A stretch of 32,634 bases of DNA from Zancudomyces culisetae. Lineage: Eukaryota; Kickxellomycota; Harpellomycetes; Harpellales; Legeriomycetaceae. Position numbers and translations under genes: made by a program. Position 1 is the first letter of the stretch, and each line of letters starts with the position of its first letter. A model generated the notes under the pieces. That model saw nothing but the letters and a program-made list of their open reading frames with translations, was not told the origin of the DNA and searched no databases. The stretch lies in assembly GCA_001969505.1 (NCBI GenBank), contig LSSK01000122.1, forward strand, positions 1 through 32,634, written 5' to 3'. This document shows, one piece after another, positions 1-11,882 of this stretch.

Positions 1-1890
1 CCGATATGACAAACATCAAATCGAGGATTGGTGCTAGTGGTGAACTTTGTGGAAGTGTTTTGAGGTAGCGGTCAAAGTACAGGGCGACTATAAACTCTGA
101 ATGTGCCATTGATATCGCTTGAGCGGTTACAAGAGAATCTTCAAACTTATGTCCCTTAAAGTGTATTTTTTGTGCCAAATCTGAGGTCATAGATGCCAGG
201 CGATATGCCAGAAGATCAATAAGTGTGGTTCTGTTTGAAATTAATTGGTTGGCAGTTCTTCCAACCCAAGTCAACGCTGATGTACTAGGACTGACATTAC
301 TCTTAGTGATGAATCGCTGCATATACCTGGTTGTATCATTATTTTCAATGTCACTGCTCCCCTTAAGTAAATCCCCAGCAATATTTAGTACATATCTTGT
401 GGTTTGCTGAGCAAGAATGTAATTATCGCCTTCGTATATAATACCAGGATAATTATCTGTAAACAGTTGGTTCAATCCAGAGAACTGCGAGTATCCATGG
501 CCACCACATACATGACGACAGGTATCAATTCCATAGATGCTTATTGTTGTACTCCACTTCTTTAGACCAGCACTTGTTGCGTGCATTTCTTTCAATAAAC
601 TAAAGTCATTTTTTGCAATTGCATCTGTGGTTCTTACAAATTGATTCTTAAGTTCATGAGTCATTCCGATCATGGCATAGGCCTGAGCAATCAGTGGGAT
701 TATTCGATGCTGGACAATTCCGTAATCTAATACTGGTGTTTCTGGTTTTCCTACCTTTCCAAACTGTCGGCGTACAGCAGTGTATCTGGTGGCAACAGTA
801 ACTGCTCTTGCCAAAAGAACACCCATCCCAGAGGCTATTCCTGTTCTCAACTGAACCATTGAAATATATGTCATTCGGGGATCGGCACCTTTTATCCGAC
901 TAAACGTCCCATCTCGTGAAACGTTTATGTATTTTTGTAACAGATTAATTCGTGGTACGCGCACATGATCGAGGTATAGATATCCATTATCCATTACGTT
1001 TACCCCAAATTTGGGTCCAATGTCACCAATATACACACCTGGAAGTGGTTTATGATCTTCCAATGATCGCAAGGGCACAACAATAGGGAAGACACCGTAA
1101 TTCTTTCCCTTGATAATCAGCTGCCCCATCACAACCGCGTGTGTTGCATGAACACCCATAGTACCAATCCACCATTTTGCCGACGTTAAACTCGGCGAGT
1201 TAACCTCAAATTCGTCAGTTTCCTCAACAAAGGTAATGGTGGTCTCCATCCCACGAACGTTAGATCCGTGACCCAGTTCGGTTTGTGCATAGCATCCAAT
1301 GATTCTGTATTCTTCTGCTGGTTTAACAAACTTTTCAATTTGCTCTGGGTTTGATTGTTTTTCAACTGCGGGTAAAAATGCTCCACGTGATAAAGTGTAA
1401 GGGCCCATAGTGCCGTAAAGCTTGAATGTGAATTCAATATCTTCATTCTGTATTTTACCACTTCTATTATTTTAAAAGTGAAAGTTGAGTTAAAAATATT
1501 ATATTTTAATTTCTAATACCAAGGTGTATTGATCTCAGGCCGTAATACTATATTAGTGATAATGGTACAGGTATATATATATATATGGACATTAGATAAG
1601 AGCAAGTATAATGTTAACAACAACTACCTGTAGAGTTCAACAAGTCTACGTTCTCGCTTTAAATATCTCTCTATCAGCTCACTTCTATTCAGAAAGTATA
1701 TATCCTCGTTAGAGAATATCTCTGGTTCAGCTCTGAGAACTTTGAGTATTCTTGCAACTCTTTCGCGATATTCCTTGCCATAAATAAAATCACCAAGTTC
1801 ATTTGGTGAAAACCTCGCCTTTTTTCTTTCACTTGCGAGTGTTTCTTTAGTTAGTGAAGTATCTTTGAATTTTTCAAGAGGAAGGCTCAT
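1..1890 (-). CDS. Acyl-CoA oxidase, peroxisomal (left paralog, 3' end beyond window)
   Basis: FAD-dependent oxidase that oxidises acyl-CoA to trans-2-enoyl-CoA with release of H2O2, the first step of peroxisomal beta-oxidation. Exon 1 is 1890-1628 and exon 2 runs from 1463 to the window edge. The 164-nt intron (1464-1627, GTAG...ATAG) joins in phase 2. About 575 residues are visible. Family motifs seen: the FAD/substrate motif YAQTELGHGSN, TSAKWWIG, PLPGVYIGDIGPKFG, VRRQFG, CGGHGYSQFSG, and IYEGDNYILAQQ, whose Glu matches the catalytic base of the family. I start at the ATG at 1890, where an ATG opens the frame; this makes exon 1 263 nt, the same as in the right-hand paralog. The C-terminus, and so any PTS1 signal, lies outside the window. 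A TATATATA box on the gene's strand lies about 180 bp upstream (2068-2076). Confidence 0.95.
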
Positions 1891-1945
1891 TTTTTGTTCC
1901 AAATAGTCTTGGTGTGTTTTACTTGAACAGCACTTATTAAATCAA

Positions 1946-1946
<1 letters not shown>

Positions 1947-1976
<30 letters not shown>
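1947..1976. repeat. (ATT)10 microsatellite
   Basis: Ten uninterrupted ATT units. They lie about 60 bp upstream of the ATG of the left acyl-CoA oxidase gene, so probably in its 5' leader or core promoter. The unit number is likely to vary between strains. Confidence 0.9.
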
Positions 1977-3337
1977 GCTAGAGAACTGAATAATAGTACT
2001 GTAACTCAACTCTGGCTATTTATTGTTTTTTTTCGCTTGATTCCTTTTTGGTGTGGAATGGTGTTGGTTATATATAGGAATTATTTGCCATTCAAATCTG
2101 CATCTGCCTTCAAAAGCCAAATAGTTCAGCTGAAACAAGGAAACAGATGAAATTATTTTGACACTAAAGCATTCATCACATTCGCACTTCAACAGCTATA
2201 TTTTCAAACTGGTTTTATAATTTGGTTACATCAAAAGGTTCAAAAATGGTAAAACTAGCTCAAATTGTGCAGGTTTTTTTTCCATTTTTCCATTTTTCCA
2301 ATTCACTTTAACCACCTCTACCTATTCACTTGTCAAAGTGTCATCTTTTAATATGCCTTGAAAATAAAATAAAACAGAATCAAGTCATGTGTTAGCGTCC
2401 AAACTCAGTCTTTTCTTTTCAAGCACATGCAGGGGAAAGTATATAACCACAAAAAACAAAATAAACCGATGAAATGTGATACCAACTAAGCAATTGTAAC
2501 ATTTGCTGATGGCTTTGTCTCCAGGCATGATAAGTACCTTTGCCTCGAAACTATCAATCAGAGTAATATTGCCTTAACGAGTTTTTGTGGTGGTTTATAT
2601 TGTTGCTTTTTTTGGTGCAATTAACAGCCAAGGATTAGACCTGTATTCTAATATAATGTTAGCACCATATGTCGAATGTGGAATACTCTATATCTCAGTT
2701 GAAATACATCATGATAAAGTTAGTTCGTAACTATACAACGACATCACCAACAATAAATAAGACACAAGGAAGCAAATATTGCGGGCCAAGTTATTAATTA
2801 GTTATATAAGGTAGAGAAAAATACTAAATGAAGACAGAGTGGGACCACATCTTTAATCCTTATGAATTATATTTAGTCAAAAAATGTGGGTTAGTATATA
2901 ATTATAAAAAGCAGCTACCAAAGCCATGCTCAGAGCTCATGTTTATTTGCTAAAAAATCGCGTATGTGCTAAAATAAAGATTTAAAAGCACGGTTTGCTG
3001 TTATTTATAGATTCATTATGCTTCTAAATACGCGAATAAAAAATTTAGTAATTCCTATTGGTATGCGAGTAGTAGCAAGATATATCGGACTTTAATTTTG
3101 CGTATTTTGGATATTCTCATTATTCACTATCGTTTCTATTTTACCAAAGATTTGTTGATTTATAAATTAAGAATGTTTATGTAGTAAATTGTCATCTGAA
3201 AACAAATATAGTGTTTATAAATAAACGATTTACGAACGACAGTACCATACCAAGTTGAATAGTGTATTTTTGAGATTTATAGAAATCGGAAACTTAAATT
3301 CAGCAGACAAATTGCAAATTAAAAAGACGCTGCTAAT
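1977..3337. other. Intergenic region, about 1.36 kb
   Basis: AT-rich sequence between the left acyl-CoA oxidase gene and the ER membrane protein gene, which are divergent. I see no convincing coding frame and no RNA gene. The stretch near 2068-2076 holds a TATA-like sequence on the minus strand for the oxidase gene. Confidence 0.6.
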
Positions 3338-4658
3338 ATGTTTTGCTGTAAACTAGTAAGTGACTATACGTTGATCATTTGTGTAATAGTATAAACATGG
3401 ACCGATGAAATGAAATTTAAATGAATAATTTGACAACTAGTTGAGGATAATTCTATAGATTCTAGCACTTTTCTTGGTGAATGGACTGGCAACGGCTATA
3501 GATCAGTACAAACCTAGCAGTAACACTTTTTTCCCTTTTATTTCTATTTTTTCATCTCGCTTTTTTTAAAAAAATACTATATAGTTAGATAGGGGAAACG
3601 AGAGAATAGAACACGTAAAACATATATTTGAATACTGAAAATAGTTTACGAGAAGAATGATCGTATTGAGCTAAAGTGCCTAGTCTATAAGGAAGATGGA
3701 GAGGCAGTAAAAGACATTGATGGAGAAGAAAAGTATTTTGAACTTCCCAATTGTTTAGAGGTGCGCTTTAACTTTTATTATCTTTATGTTATTCATGGTA
3801 CTGTCTTGACATGAAATCAGCAGAGTAAGCTTTATATTTTTGCGATAACACAAATAGTCGCGAAAATCATTAGCATTTAACTATGGGGCCGACGAAGTAG
3901 TACACTGTTCATTTCCCGAAAGCAGTGGGTTCTATCAACAAATGCTAAAACTTGTATCTTTAAATAGTAAGTCTTGGGTTTAGTTATCGATTATTTTTTG
4001 ACTCTATATATTGTTGTATCTATTGTTTTTATTGCAAATAATCATGGGTTTATTCATGTGAGAAGTTAACGATGCATTTAATAATATACCTATTGACTTT
4101 TTTTGTGCTGCTGCTGTTGTTGTTGTTGTTGTAGAACCACTCAAGTGCAGAATCGCGGCAAGTAAGGATCCCAAACCGGAATATTTACCTGTTTTTATAC
4201 CTTTACAGAAAACCGAGGGTGAAAAAAACGAGATTCGTGTTTCTGGAAACCTAAATGCGGTTCTCCACGGACAAAGTGGATATATAGTCTCAGGATCGGT
4301 TTATCCAGGTAAATAGCAATACTATTTAATCACATCGAGATAATTTGTATTCAAAAACTTGAAAAAAAAAACAACAAACATAGTAATACATCGACCAGTA
4401 CCAACTATGGTGGTGGGGCTAGCGTCATTCAATATCAATGTACTATGGTTTGAAGGATTTACACCTAGTTTGCCAATGTCTGGTAGCCCAGAGTTCAAGG
4501 ATTCGGCTAATGTCACAACAACGGCAGCAGTGTTGTTATGTTTGCTAACTGCGACCATATGCTATGCAATTGGGCGGATCTACATAGAAAACTGGCTTTT
4601 GCCATCGGTGGTACTGAATGAACATACTCGTCCTGTCAGAAAGCCCAAGTCTAAATAA
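3338..4658 (+). CDS. Small type I ER membrane protein with signal peptide (5 exons, function unknown)
   Basis: No single long ORF covers this gene; I built it from phase-compatible exons: 3338-3355, 3459-3519, 3645-3760, 4146-4308 and 4384-4658, giving about 210 residues. The N-terminus (MFCCKLILALFLVNGLATA) is a typical signal peptide split by intron 1. A luminal domain of roughly 150 residues follows, rich in beta-strand-like segments. Then come one membrane helix (from TTTAAVLLCLLTATICYAIG) and a basic tail ending KPKSK, a KxKxx dilysine ER-retrieval motif. I do not recognise the family. Intron 3 is the weakest call: its donor is GTGCGC and it is 385 nt long. A donor near 3810 joined to the TTGTAG acceptor at 4134 is an alternative that would change 10-20 residues. 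Its stop lies 356 bp before the WDR68-like gene on the same strand. Confidence 0.65.
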
Positions 4659-5014
4659 ATAAGAGCCGAGAAATAAATAGTATTTAAATATCTAGTATTG
4701 CTTTTTTATATATAGTGGGTTTGATGGTGTTATAGCATAGTTTTTTTCTTTTTTTCCTCGGGATTTAGAGGTAGGAGGAGAATAGTTTTTACGGCTGACT
4801 ATAATGTAAAACACGAAAAAAATACAAGCGCAAAATGGAAATATTGTTTTGAAATTCGAATTTTGGTATTTAAGTAGAGTGCAACTCAAAAATTATCCAA
4901 CTATTTCTTGAAAAATAAGATTAAAATGTATTAATAAAAAACCCCCCCAATCAATATACATAAACCACAATAATAGCAGCAAATTCAAACACTAGGACAT
5001 AGGTCAAACTCTAG

Positions 5015-7036
5015 ATGAACTCGAAATCAAAGGTGAATAAAGAAATATTGAACTACTATGCACCATTTACGATAGGAACGCTCAACTGGGCTGAAACAGA
5101 GGGATTGAATGAACATCGCTTGGCTTTAGGGAGCCTGATGGAAAAACCGGTTAATTATGTAACGTGAACATTTGATATTGCTTATTTTTAAATTACTTGG
5201 ATGGGCAAACAGGTCGACCGACTAAGAGCAAACTGATATTTGAAATAGATTCAAGTGGTAGAACTATCGAGGAAGTATTCAAGGTTATCGGATCCAATAT
5301 ATCCAGATTACCAGGTAACTGGGCGAGCTAAGGTGGAGTACCCAGTTACCAAAATAAAATGGAAGCCAGACCAAGTAAGTAGTATATGAAAAAAAAAGCA
5401 AGTATTAGACATGGTGGTATTATTAACATTTCAAGAGCTAAGAGGAGAATCAAGCTGGTGAAAAGTGAGCAAAGTCGTAACAAAGCTGTGTTTTACAACA
5501 CTAGAGCTATCAGGAAGGTACAGAGCTATTGGCTACAACAGGAGATATGTTGCGACTATGGGAATATAAAACGATAGATGAGAGCGATTGGGACAAGGAA
5601 GATGAACAAGAAGAGTGTGAAGATGAGGTAGCATTTGATGAAATTGATGACGATGAGTTTATGGATGGGGAGCGAGAGGAAGAGAAAAGGGGTGGAAATC
5701 AGATGAGGGAGGGGAGTAATATGGGAATGGATGGGATGGCGCAGGGGGGTGAGATGGACAGGAGAAACAAATTACACAGAGATGTAAGCACTGGCAGTGG
5801 GGATATAGGGAATGGAATTGAGAGGACTGATCGTGAAGAAGGGGGTGAAGGAAAAGGAATGATGGTACAATGGGGAGATAAACGATGGGACAGACAAAAA
5901 GGCGGCGAAAGTAGCACCAGCAGCAGAAAGCAAGGGATTTATGATAGGATCAAACTAAAAGCGGTATGTATACATGTAATATATGAAAAGAAGTTGATTT
6001 ACTGGTAACAGATAAAAAAAGGATTATTCTTAAAAACTAACTAGATATATGTATGTATGTATGATTGTGGGGGGGGGTATGAAAATAGAAACTAGGGCAG
6101 AAATCACCGCTGACGTCGTTTGATTGGAACCGAATGGACAAAGGGGTAATAATAACAAGTAGCGTTGATACGACATGTACGGTATGGGATATTGAAACAC
6201 AGCAAGCCAAAACACAACTAATAGCACACGATAAGGAGGTGTATGATGTGGTGTTTGTGACAAATAGTAGCGATATGTTTTTCACATGCGGGGCGGATGG
6301 ATCCATACGAATGTTTGATCTGAGAGCATTGGATCACAGTACGATACTATATGAGGAAAAAGCAGTACAGTTGAAGCAGCCTAATGGGGCAAATTTTAAT
6401 GGCAACAATGGAAATATTGGCGATAATAACGACCCTAATAGTATCAACGGGGGATATTATTACTATAATTATGAGAACGGAGCAGAAATGCAAAATATAA
6501 CGCATCAAAAGCAACAACAGCAGCAGCAGCAACAAAGGGAGTATGGAGAAACACCGGCGCTTCTAAGGATAGCAACCAGCCAGATGGATGTGAATTATGT
6601 AGCAGCACTGAGTGTAGACAACAACAAAGTGAGCATAGTGGATGTGCGAATGCCAGGTGGAGCAGTGGTGGAGCTGATGGGGCACCAGGGTGCTGTAACG
6701 GCGGTGGAGTGGAGTCCAACTACACGCAACAGTTTGTGCACAAGTGGAACAGATAGTCGTGTGTTGGTATGGGATATCAACCGGGCAATCAGCGCTAGCA
6801 ACAATGAGCTGCAGCAGATGATCAGCGGTGATGCCAACATGCTGGACCGGCGGAGACCTCCACTTTCACAGCAGCCAGGTAGCCTTCTCAATACGGCATT
6901 TAATAGACCGGTTGCTGCTTCGCCTAATCTGTCGTACGCTGCCAGAATGCCAGTCGGGTGTTTAAGTTGGAGTAGGGTCAGTAGCGAATGGATTGGTATT
7001 GCTTATGGAAGGACCGTTCAAGCGTTGCGGCTGTAA
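5015..7036 (+). CDS. WD40 protein of the WDR68/DCAF7 (HAN11/TTG1) family, 5 exons
   Basis: Scaffold WD40 protein; metazoan relatives bind DYRK/HIPK kinases and the DDB1-CUL4 ligase. Exons: 5015-5158, 5227-5283, 5333-5374, 5514-5963 and 6101-7036, all joining in phase 0, about 542 residues. Segments that track the family in order: APFTIGTLNWAE, HRLALGS, YPVTKIKWKPD, LLATTGDMLRLWEY, LTSFDWN, SSVDTTCTVWDIET, KTQLIAHDKEVYDVVF, CGADGSIRMFDLR, DSRVLVWDI, and an ALRL end. It is about 200 residues longer than the human protein. The extra length comes from a very acidic then G/R/M-rich insert in exon 4, a Gly/Asn/Tyr-rich insert, a polyglutamine run (about 6507-6535), and a Ser/Arg/Pro stretch before the last blade. 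The 49-nt intron 2 (5284-5332) has an unusual GTTATC donor; a GTATTC donor at 5275 would also keep frame. Intron 4 holds a G9 run. Confidence 0.85.
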
Positions 7037-7185
7037 ATTAATGGAGTGGAATGTATCGTAATTTATTTGTTTTATTGGCTATTCAACATTTATTACATAT
7101 AAACAAGAAATAGAAGATTAAACAACAAAGAAAAGTAAAAAATAGTCTGGAATTTAGAATACGTTAAAACCAGATTTTGGACACT

Positions 7186-9277
7186 TTATTGAGATTTAGG
7201 CTTGGGTTTGGATTCTGGCTCCGGTTTGGACTTAGGTTTTTTGTCAGCATTTGCTGCAGCCTTGGCCTTCTTTTTTGCGGCCCTCCATCTTCTTCTATCG
7301 GCCTTTGACGCCTCAGTTGAAGAGATAAGAATACCAGTGCCCTTTCCATGGATTACGTTATTCGATGGAATAACAGGTGCAGTGGGGGCCGATTTACCAT
7401 CGCTGCTAATATCGTCGGTCTTTTTGATTCCCTTGATGCCTGAATAGACTTCTTTGGGTGCCATTCGGTTGGCTTCGCTGACAAGAATTGGTAGGGCCTC
7501 TTCCATTTCAATGGCGGGCTGGTCAGGACGAATAGAGGGATCGGTTGTATTTGGTGAAACCATTTTGGGTGTATATTGGAAGTTGGAAAGTGAATCCAGA
7601 GTGTAAGCAAGCTTAGAATATAGTGCCTCAATTTCAGCATGTAGGGCTGCGTCTTTGTGGGCAGCTTTTGTTCCTGATTTTTGCTGTTGTTGCTGTTTGT
7701 ATTCTTCTTCATAAACCTGCGCTAGCGACTGTTTTGGTTTATTTTCATCAAGGAGTTCAAAATCCTCTTTGTTTGAAGACGATCTTTCTGTTTGCTGCGT
7801 GGCCTTCTTTCTCTCTACATCATCAAACTGCTGCTCTACTATCCGATTTTTGATCATATCTTCTAGTGCTTCCGTAACTGTTTGGGTAATCACTGGAACC
7901 GGCTTTTGTACATAGTCATATTCCAAATGTTCCTCTAGCAAACTGTTAACCGGCCGCATTTTGCTGTTAACCTCTCCAATCATTGTCCAGTCCTTCTTGG
8001 CAACTAGTTGTTGTTCTAGTGTTTTGATCCTTTTTCCCATTTGGTCGGTGTATTTTTCGAATTCAGACTTATTTCTATCATCATTTTTGCTATCTTCTTC
8101 TTCTTCATCATCTTCACCTTCATCATTTTGTTCAAATCTTACTCTTTTGCGTTTATATTCCTCAATATCGTTCCCATCCTCGTCTTCTTTACCTTTACCT
8201 TCATCATCACTCATATTTGATTGTTCGCCTCCTTCTTCTTTTTCCTCCTCCTCCTCTTCTTCTTCTACCGTTTTCTCGACGCTTTCCGCCTTTCTTTTTT
8301 TGGATTCTGTGGTTGACCTTACTACTCCCTTGGACGACCCAGCGAGTGTTGGTGGTTTAAAAAAGTCACCATATTTTATCTTGGATGCATCAAAACCATC
8401 ATCATCACCCGCATCATCTTCAAAATAATCTATCTCGCTCTCCCCCTCATCCTCGTCCTCATTTTCTTCCTCGTCCTCTTGATTTTCATCATCATTTAAC
8501 ATGCCCAATCGCTTTTCCTCCAGCATTTCGGCCTGTTCTGTGAATTTGTGCATTTGGTCTAGTGAAAAGAAATCATCATCTACAACGGACCGTTTTGTCT
8601 CGCTTTCGCCGCTCTTGTTCTTGCGCTTGTTTGTTGCGCTTGTTTCATATTCTCCTTCGCCATCCAGGTCACTAAATGTTTCTGAATCTAGTTCCTCATC
8701 ATCCATATTCTCTTCTTCTTCTTCTTCTTCTTCATCCTCTTGTTCCTCGTCCTCGTCCTCGTTTTCTACATCCTCCTCCTCTGACATATCGTTCTCGTCG
8801 TCGTCTTCGTCCTCTTCTTCGTCTTCGTCCTTCTCATCACTTTTCAACTTTTGTTTTTCTGCAAGCCTTTCAAGACTTTTGAGTTGTTCTTTTTCTAGTT
8901 TGTTGATCAAATTGGCCGCATATCCAATAACCGACTGATTCCTAAGCTGCAACAGTTCCCACACCTGGGTTGCCAAAACAAAGCCCTCATCTTCACCATA
9001 CAATTCTGACAACTTTCCAAGTTTCCGTACCTTGTTAGCTACAACATCAATATAATTACCTGGATTTAGTTTATTACAGTCATATTTTTTTATGCGTATA
9101 ACATAGAATTGAGCAACAAAGATCTATTTTAAAAAAGTAGTAACTCCTTCTTTAAATCTTACCCTTTTCTATGGCAATTTTGGATATGTCAAAACAATTT
9201 CGGCTAATTTCCTTGTTGGGAAGCAACAGTAATTCTGGTTCTTTCTCCAGTTTCAATATCACTTGTTGATCCATTTT
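7186..9277 (-). CDS. MPP10: MPP10, U3 snoRNP / SSU processome component
   Basis: Scaffold subunit of the small-subunit processome; with Imp3 and Imp4 it supports pre-18S rRNA cleavage in the nucleolus. The main exon is 9059-7186 and is preceded by a 103-nt intron (9060-9162, GTAAGA...CCAG) and an upstream exon ending at 9163. Family signatures: an N-terminal segment with ATQVWELLQL, long Asp/Glu-rich tracts, then the conserved core GKRIKTLEQQLVAKKDWTM, GEVNSKMRPVNSLLEEHLEY, PVITQTVTEALEDMIKNRI, LAQVYEEEY, and EEALPILVSEANRMAPKEVY. The tail is Lys/Pro-rich. The N-terminal end is unresolved: the first-exon frame (ERKPELLLLPNKEI) has no in-frame ATG after the stop at 9278-9280, while the nearest ATG (9276) is in another frame. 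The gene ends tail-to-tail with the WDR68-like gene, 149 bp apart. Confidence 0.9.
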
Positions 9278-10059
9278 ATTCGCTTGAATTTCTCTATTTC
9301 TCTTGAATCTTTTCTCTAGAATGTCTATTCTTGTTATTCTTGTAGTAATCGCTAGTATCGCAGTTGCGTATTAATAAAAAAGGTATCTTTTTCTATATGC
9401 AAAAATCTATATTTAAAATAAAGCAATTTTTAACCCCCAAAAAGTACACATTTAAAGGCACTTTTTATTTACAAGTTGGTCCAGCTTTATTTATGGAGTA
9501 TATACGATGTTCAAATACTTTGCTTAGGATCCATCCAAACTTCATTGTGTTGTAATTGGTGGGTTTCTTTTTGCTGAAAATTTTTTTGTATAAACTATTA
9601 AAAAAAAATTTTTTTTTTCAAGATCTGGTCTGTTTATGTAATCGCGTTTATTTCATGAGTTTAATGACATTTACAGAATATGTACGGGTTTGTGGATAAC
9701 AAAAAATAAAAGATACTAGAAAAAGTATTATTATACTCAAAGTTGTCAGTAATACTGTATCGAAGGCTAGTGTCACGAAAGTATCAATAGTAATTTTTAC
9801 TCTTTCCAAAAGATATCACGTCGAAAACAGCCTGTTTTTTTTATACTTTCTATAACTAATACACGGGGCTAATTCTCATCCGTCTGTCTTCTGCACTGTG
9901 TGGTATAAATGGATGTGTTCCCATTCATTTTATAGAAACATGTAGTATCGCCTATCACTAATGTTTAATGTCGATACTGACTTTACTATACAATGACCAA
10001 CTATTATTATATTCATTACTATTTCTATTCTTATTATTCATGCTTCAAAAAAAAACCGA
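9278..10059. other. Intergenic region upstream of MPP10
   Basis: AT-rich. It holds two A/T-tract elements, 9575-9587 (TGAAAATTTTTTT) and 9600-9620 (A9T10CA), about 300-340 bp upstream of MPP10. These resemble the yeast rRNA-processing element (TGAAAATTTT). No other coding signal is clear; short frames on plus have no support. Confidence 0.45.
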
Positions 10060-10645
10060 GTAAAAATATAAAAAGGAAAAGACTGTAAATATCCAAATGA
10101 CATATCATCAAGTGAAAACAACAAGATTACTCTGAAAGAAATAAAGTTAGAAGAAATCCTCAATAGAAAAGAGATATCCCAGACATAATAGACATAAACT
10201 TAGAATTACTTAAAAGTTAGTTGCACCTGGAGGATCAAGGAATCAGGAATCTCTTAACTTCAAGAGTGAAAAGCAACTTTTAGTAGAAAATACTAACCTT
10301 TGGTTATCACATTCCAATAGCTGTCGTATTTTACATTTTCGAAATCATCCTTCTTTTTATTGAAATCCTTTCCAAGCAACCCGTGTTTTGTCTGGAGTTC
10401 GAGCATCTTCAAGTCGAATTATCTCTTTGTATTTATTTTCTGCTTTCTTCTTTTCTAATTTCTAATCTGCAAGAATTCTGATGTAATAAATATATATGAT
10501 GGCGATTGGGCGCGCCAATATCGCTACGCCATTGAGTAAGCCATATTAAGTAGTAAATGTCTTTGTGTACTGTCATTAAACTAGAATATAATGGTATCAA
10601 AAATAAGGCTAGCACTTGGGTAAGAGCTGTAGATTCTTTGGACAT
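10060..10645 (-). pseudogene. Decayed ALG7/DPAGT1-like gene fragment
   Basis: ALG7 makes dolichol-PP-GlcNAc in the ER. Candidate exons 10645-10571, 10391-10298 and 10226-10210 join in phase. The first gives a membrane helix (ALTQVLALFLIPLYSSLM). The second gives GLLGKDFNKK and then SYWNVIT. In ALG7 the order is a helix ending LIP, 9-11 residues, G-x-x-GKDLNK, then PES-x-GVI-x-GA; here the LIP-to-G spacing is 10. The last exon reads GATNF and hits a TAA. The same frame then continues with a hydrophobic segment (VILSLCLLCLGYLF), and after a pyrimidine-rich CAG a piece containing FSLDDM lies where ALG7 has its GFADD motif. The catalytic remainder is not found. I infer a truncated relic; a very small unrelated membrane protein of 61 residues is the alternative. 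Confidence 0.4.
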
Positions 10646-11882
10646 TTGGACTATCTTTATTCTTTTTTTATAGTTTTATATTTCAGATAAAACCAATTTT
10701 GAACTATAGACTTGACCTGGTAATATTTTTACTTATGTGGCGATGTATATTCATTTGGGTTTAAAAATGATTTAACATTTAGAATTGAACGTTGAGAGGC
10801 TAAATATACTGTATATCATTGCCAAATACAATTGAATCAATAAATAAATTGATTTAACCAATATAGTTGGCTTCCTAGTTTGATTTCACATACACAACCC
10901 CCGAGCAAGCATATTCGATTCAAGTGCTATCAAAAATGAGTCTTGAAAAGCGTGACTAGTTGTATTTTTTTATTCGACCAACTCGTAAACGACAACATTA
11001 TACAAAATCTGTATTACTGTTTTTTTCAGACGAATAATAACAACTACCTGAACCCTTTTATTGACATAGCATATTTGCCTTTGTTTTCAAGAAATGGTTA
11101 TCAAGATTTTCGAATTAAATTAACCATAAAGGTGGTATCTTTGAAGGAAAAGGTATCTAAAATAATAATAAAATGGTTAGAATACCAGCTTGTGCAAGAC
11201 AACAAAGATTTGAGCATGGTTTACTGCTCACAACCTCAATATATAATTGTTTTTATTCACACTAAACTTGAGAGTTTTAGGCCGTAATGTTGATATGTTG
11301 TGACTATTCATAAATTCAATCGTAAAATTAATCATCTTAAACTAAAATATAATGTTGCGTCAACATAGCCCATTATTTATATTATTTCAAGACAGATGAA
11401 GGTCCATTACCAAAATATCCAAAAATAAACATATCAAGCAAATTACACTCGAAATTGATAATTTCCAAAAAGTATCACACTTTACTAGTCTACACACATT
11501 CCGCTCCAGTCATTAGCTTTCCGGCTAGAGGTGTTTACATGATTATGACCACTTCACTTTTTTAAATCCCCTAGTCTTATACTGTTATGATTGTCTTTAT
11601 TGTAATAGTATAGATACTAAATAAACGAGATTAAAAGACTTAAAGTTTACTAATAAGCTTTGGTAAAGGTTTATATACTAACTAATTAAATGGATAATGA
11701 TTCCTATTGGTTAGTTCCTTATACTTGGAGACGATCATAAAGTTTATTGTGTTTTCCAAAATCTAAGTTGGCCTAAAATTTTTATAAATAGTTGTATATA
11801 ACAATCGAAGAATCCTTGGAATAGGTTTTGCAATATGTACAAACTTGAAAAATAAGAAACTAAAGTTTGCAATAAAGATAAA
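10646..11882. other. Intergenic region with an unsupported 114-codon open frame
   Basis: AT-rich sequence between the ALG7-like relic and the 3' end of RRB1. A plus-strand open frame at 10943-11287 starts with TTG, not ATG, and contains a good 3' splice-site-like sequence (pyrimidine tract plus CAG, ending about 11029). The part after it (NPFIDIAYLPLFSRNGYQDF...) could be an exon, but I found no matching upstream exon and recognise no family. Nothing else is visible. Confidence 0.35.

Noticed and set aside
1186-1461. 91-codon minus-strand frame
   Set aside because: It is an alternative frame inside the left acyl-CoA oxidase exon.
5386-5577. 63-codon plus-strand frame
   Set aside because: It lies mostly within intron 3 of the WDR68-like gene and ends in the wrong frame of exon 4.
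7961-8938. Long Ser-rich plus-strand frames
   Set aside because: They are antisense shadows of the Asp/Glu-rich tracts of MPP10; the same applies to 13105-13680 opposite RRB1.
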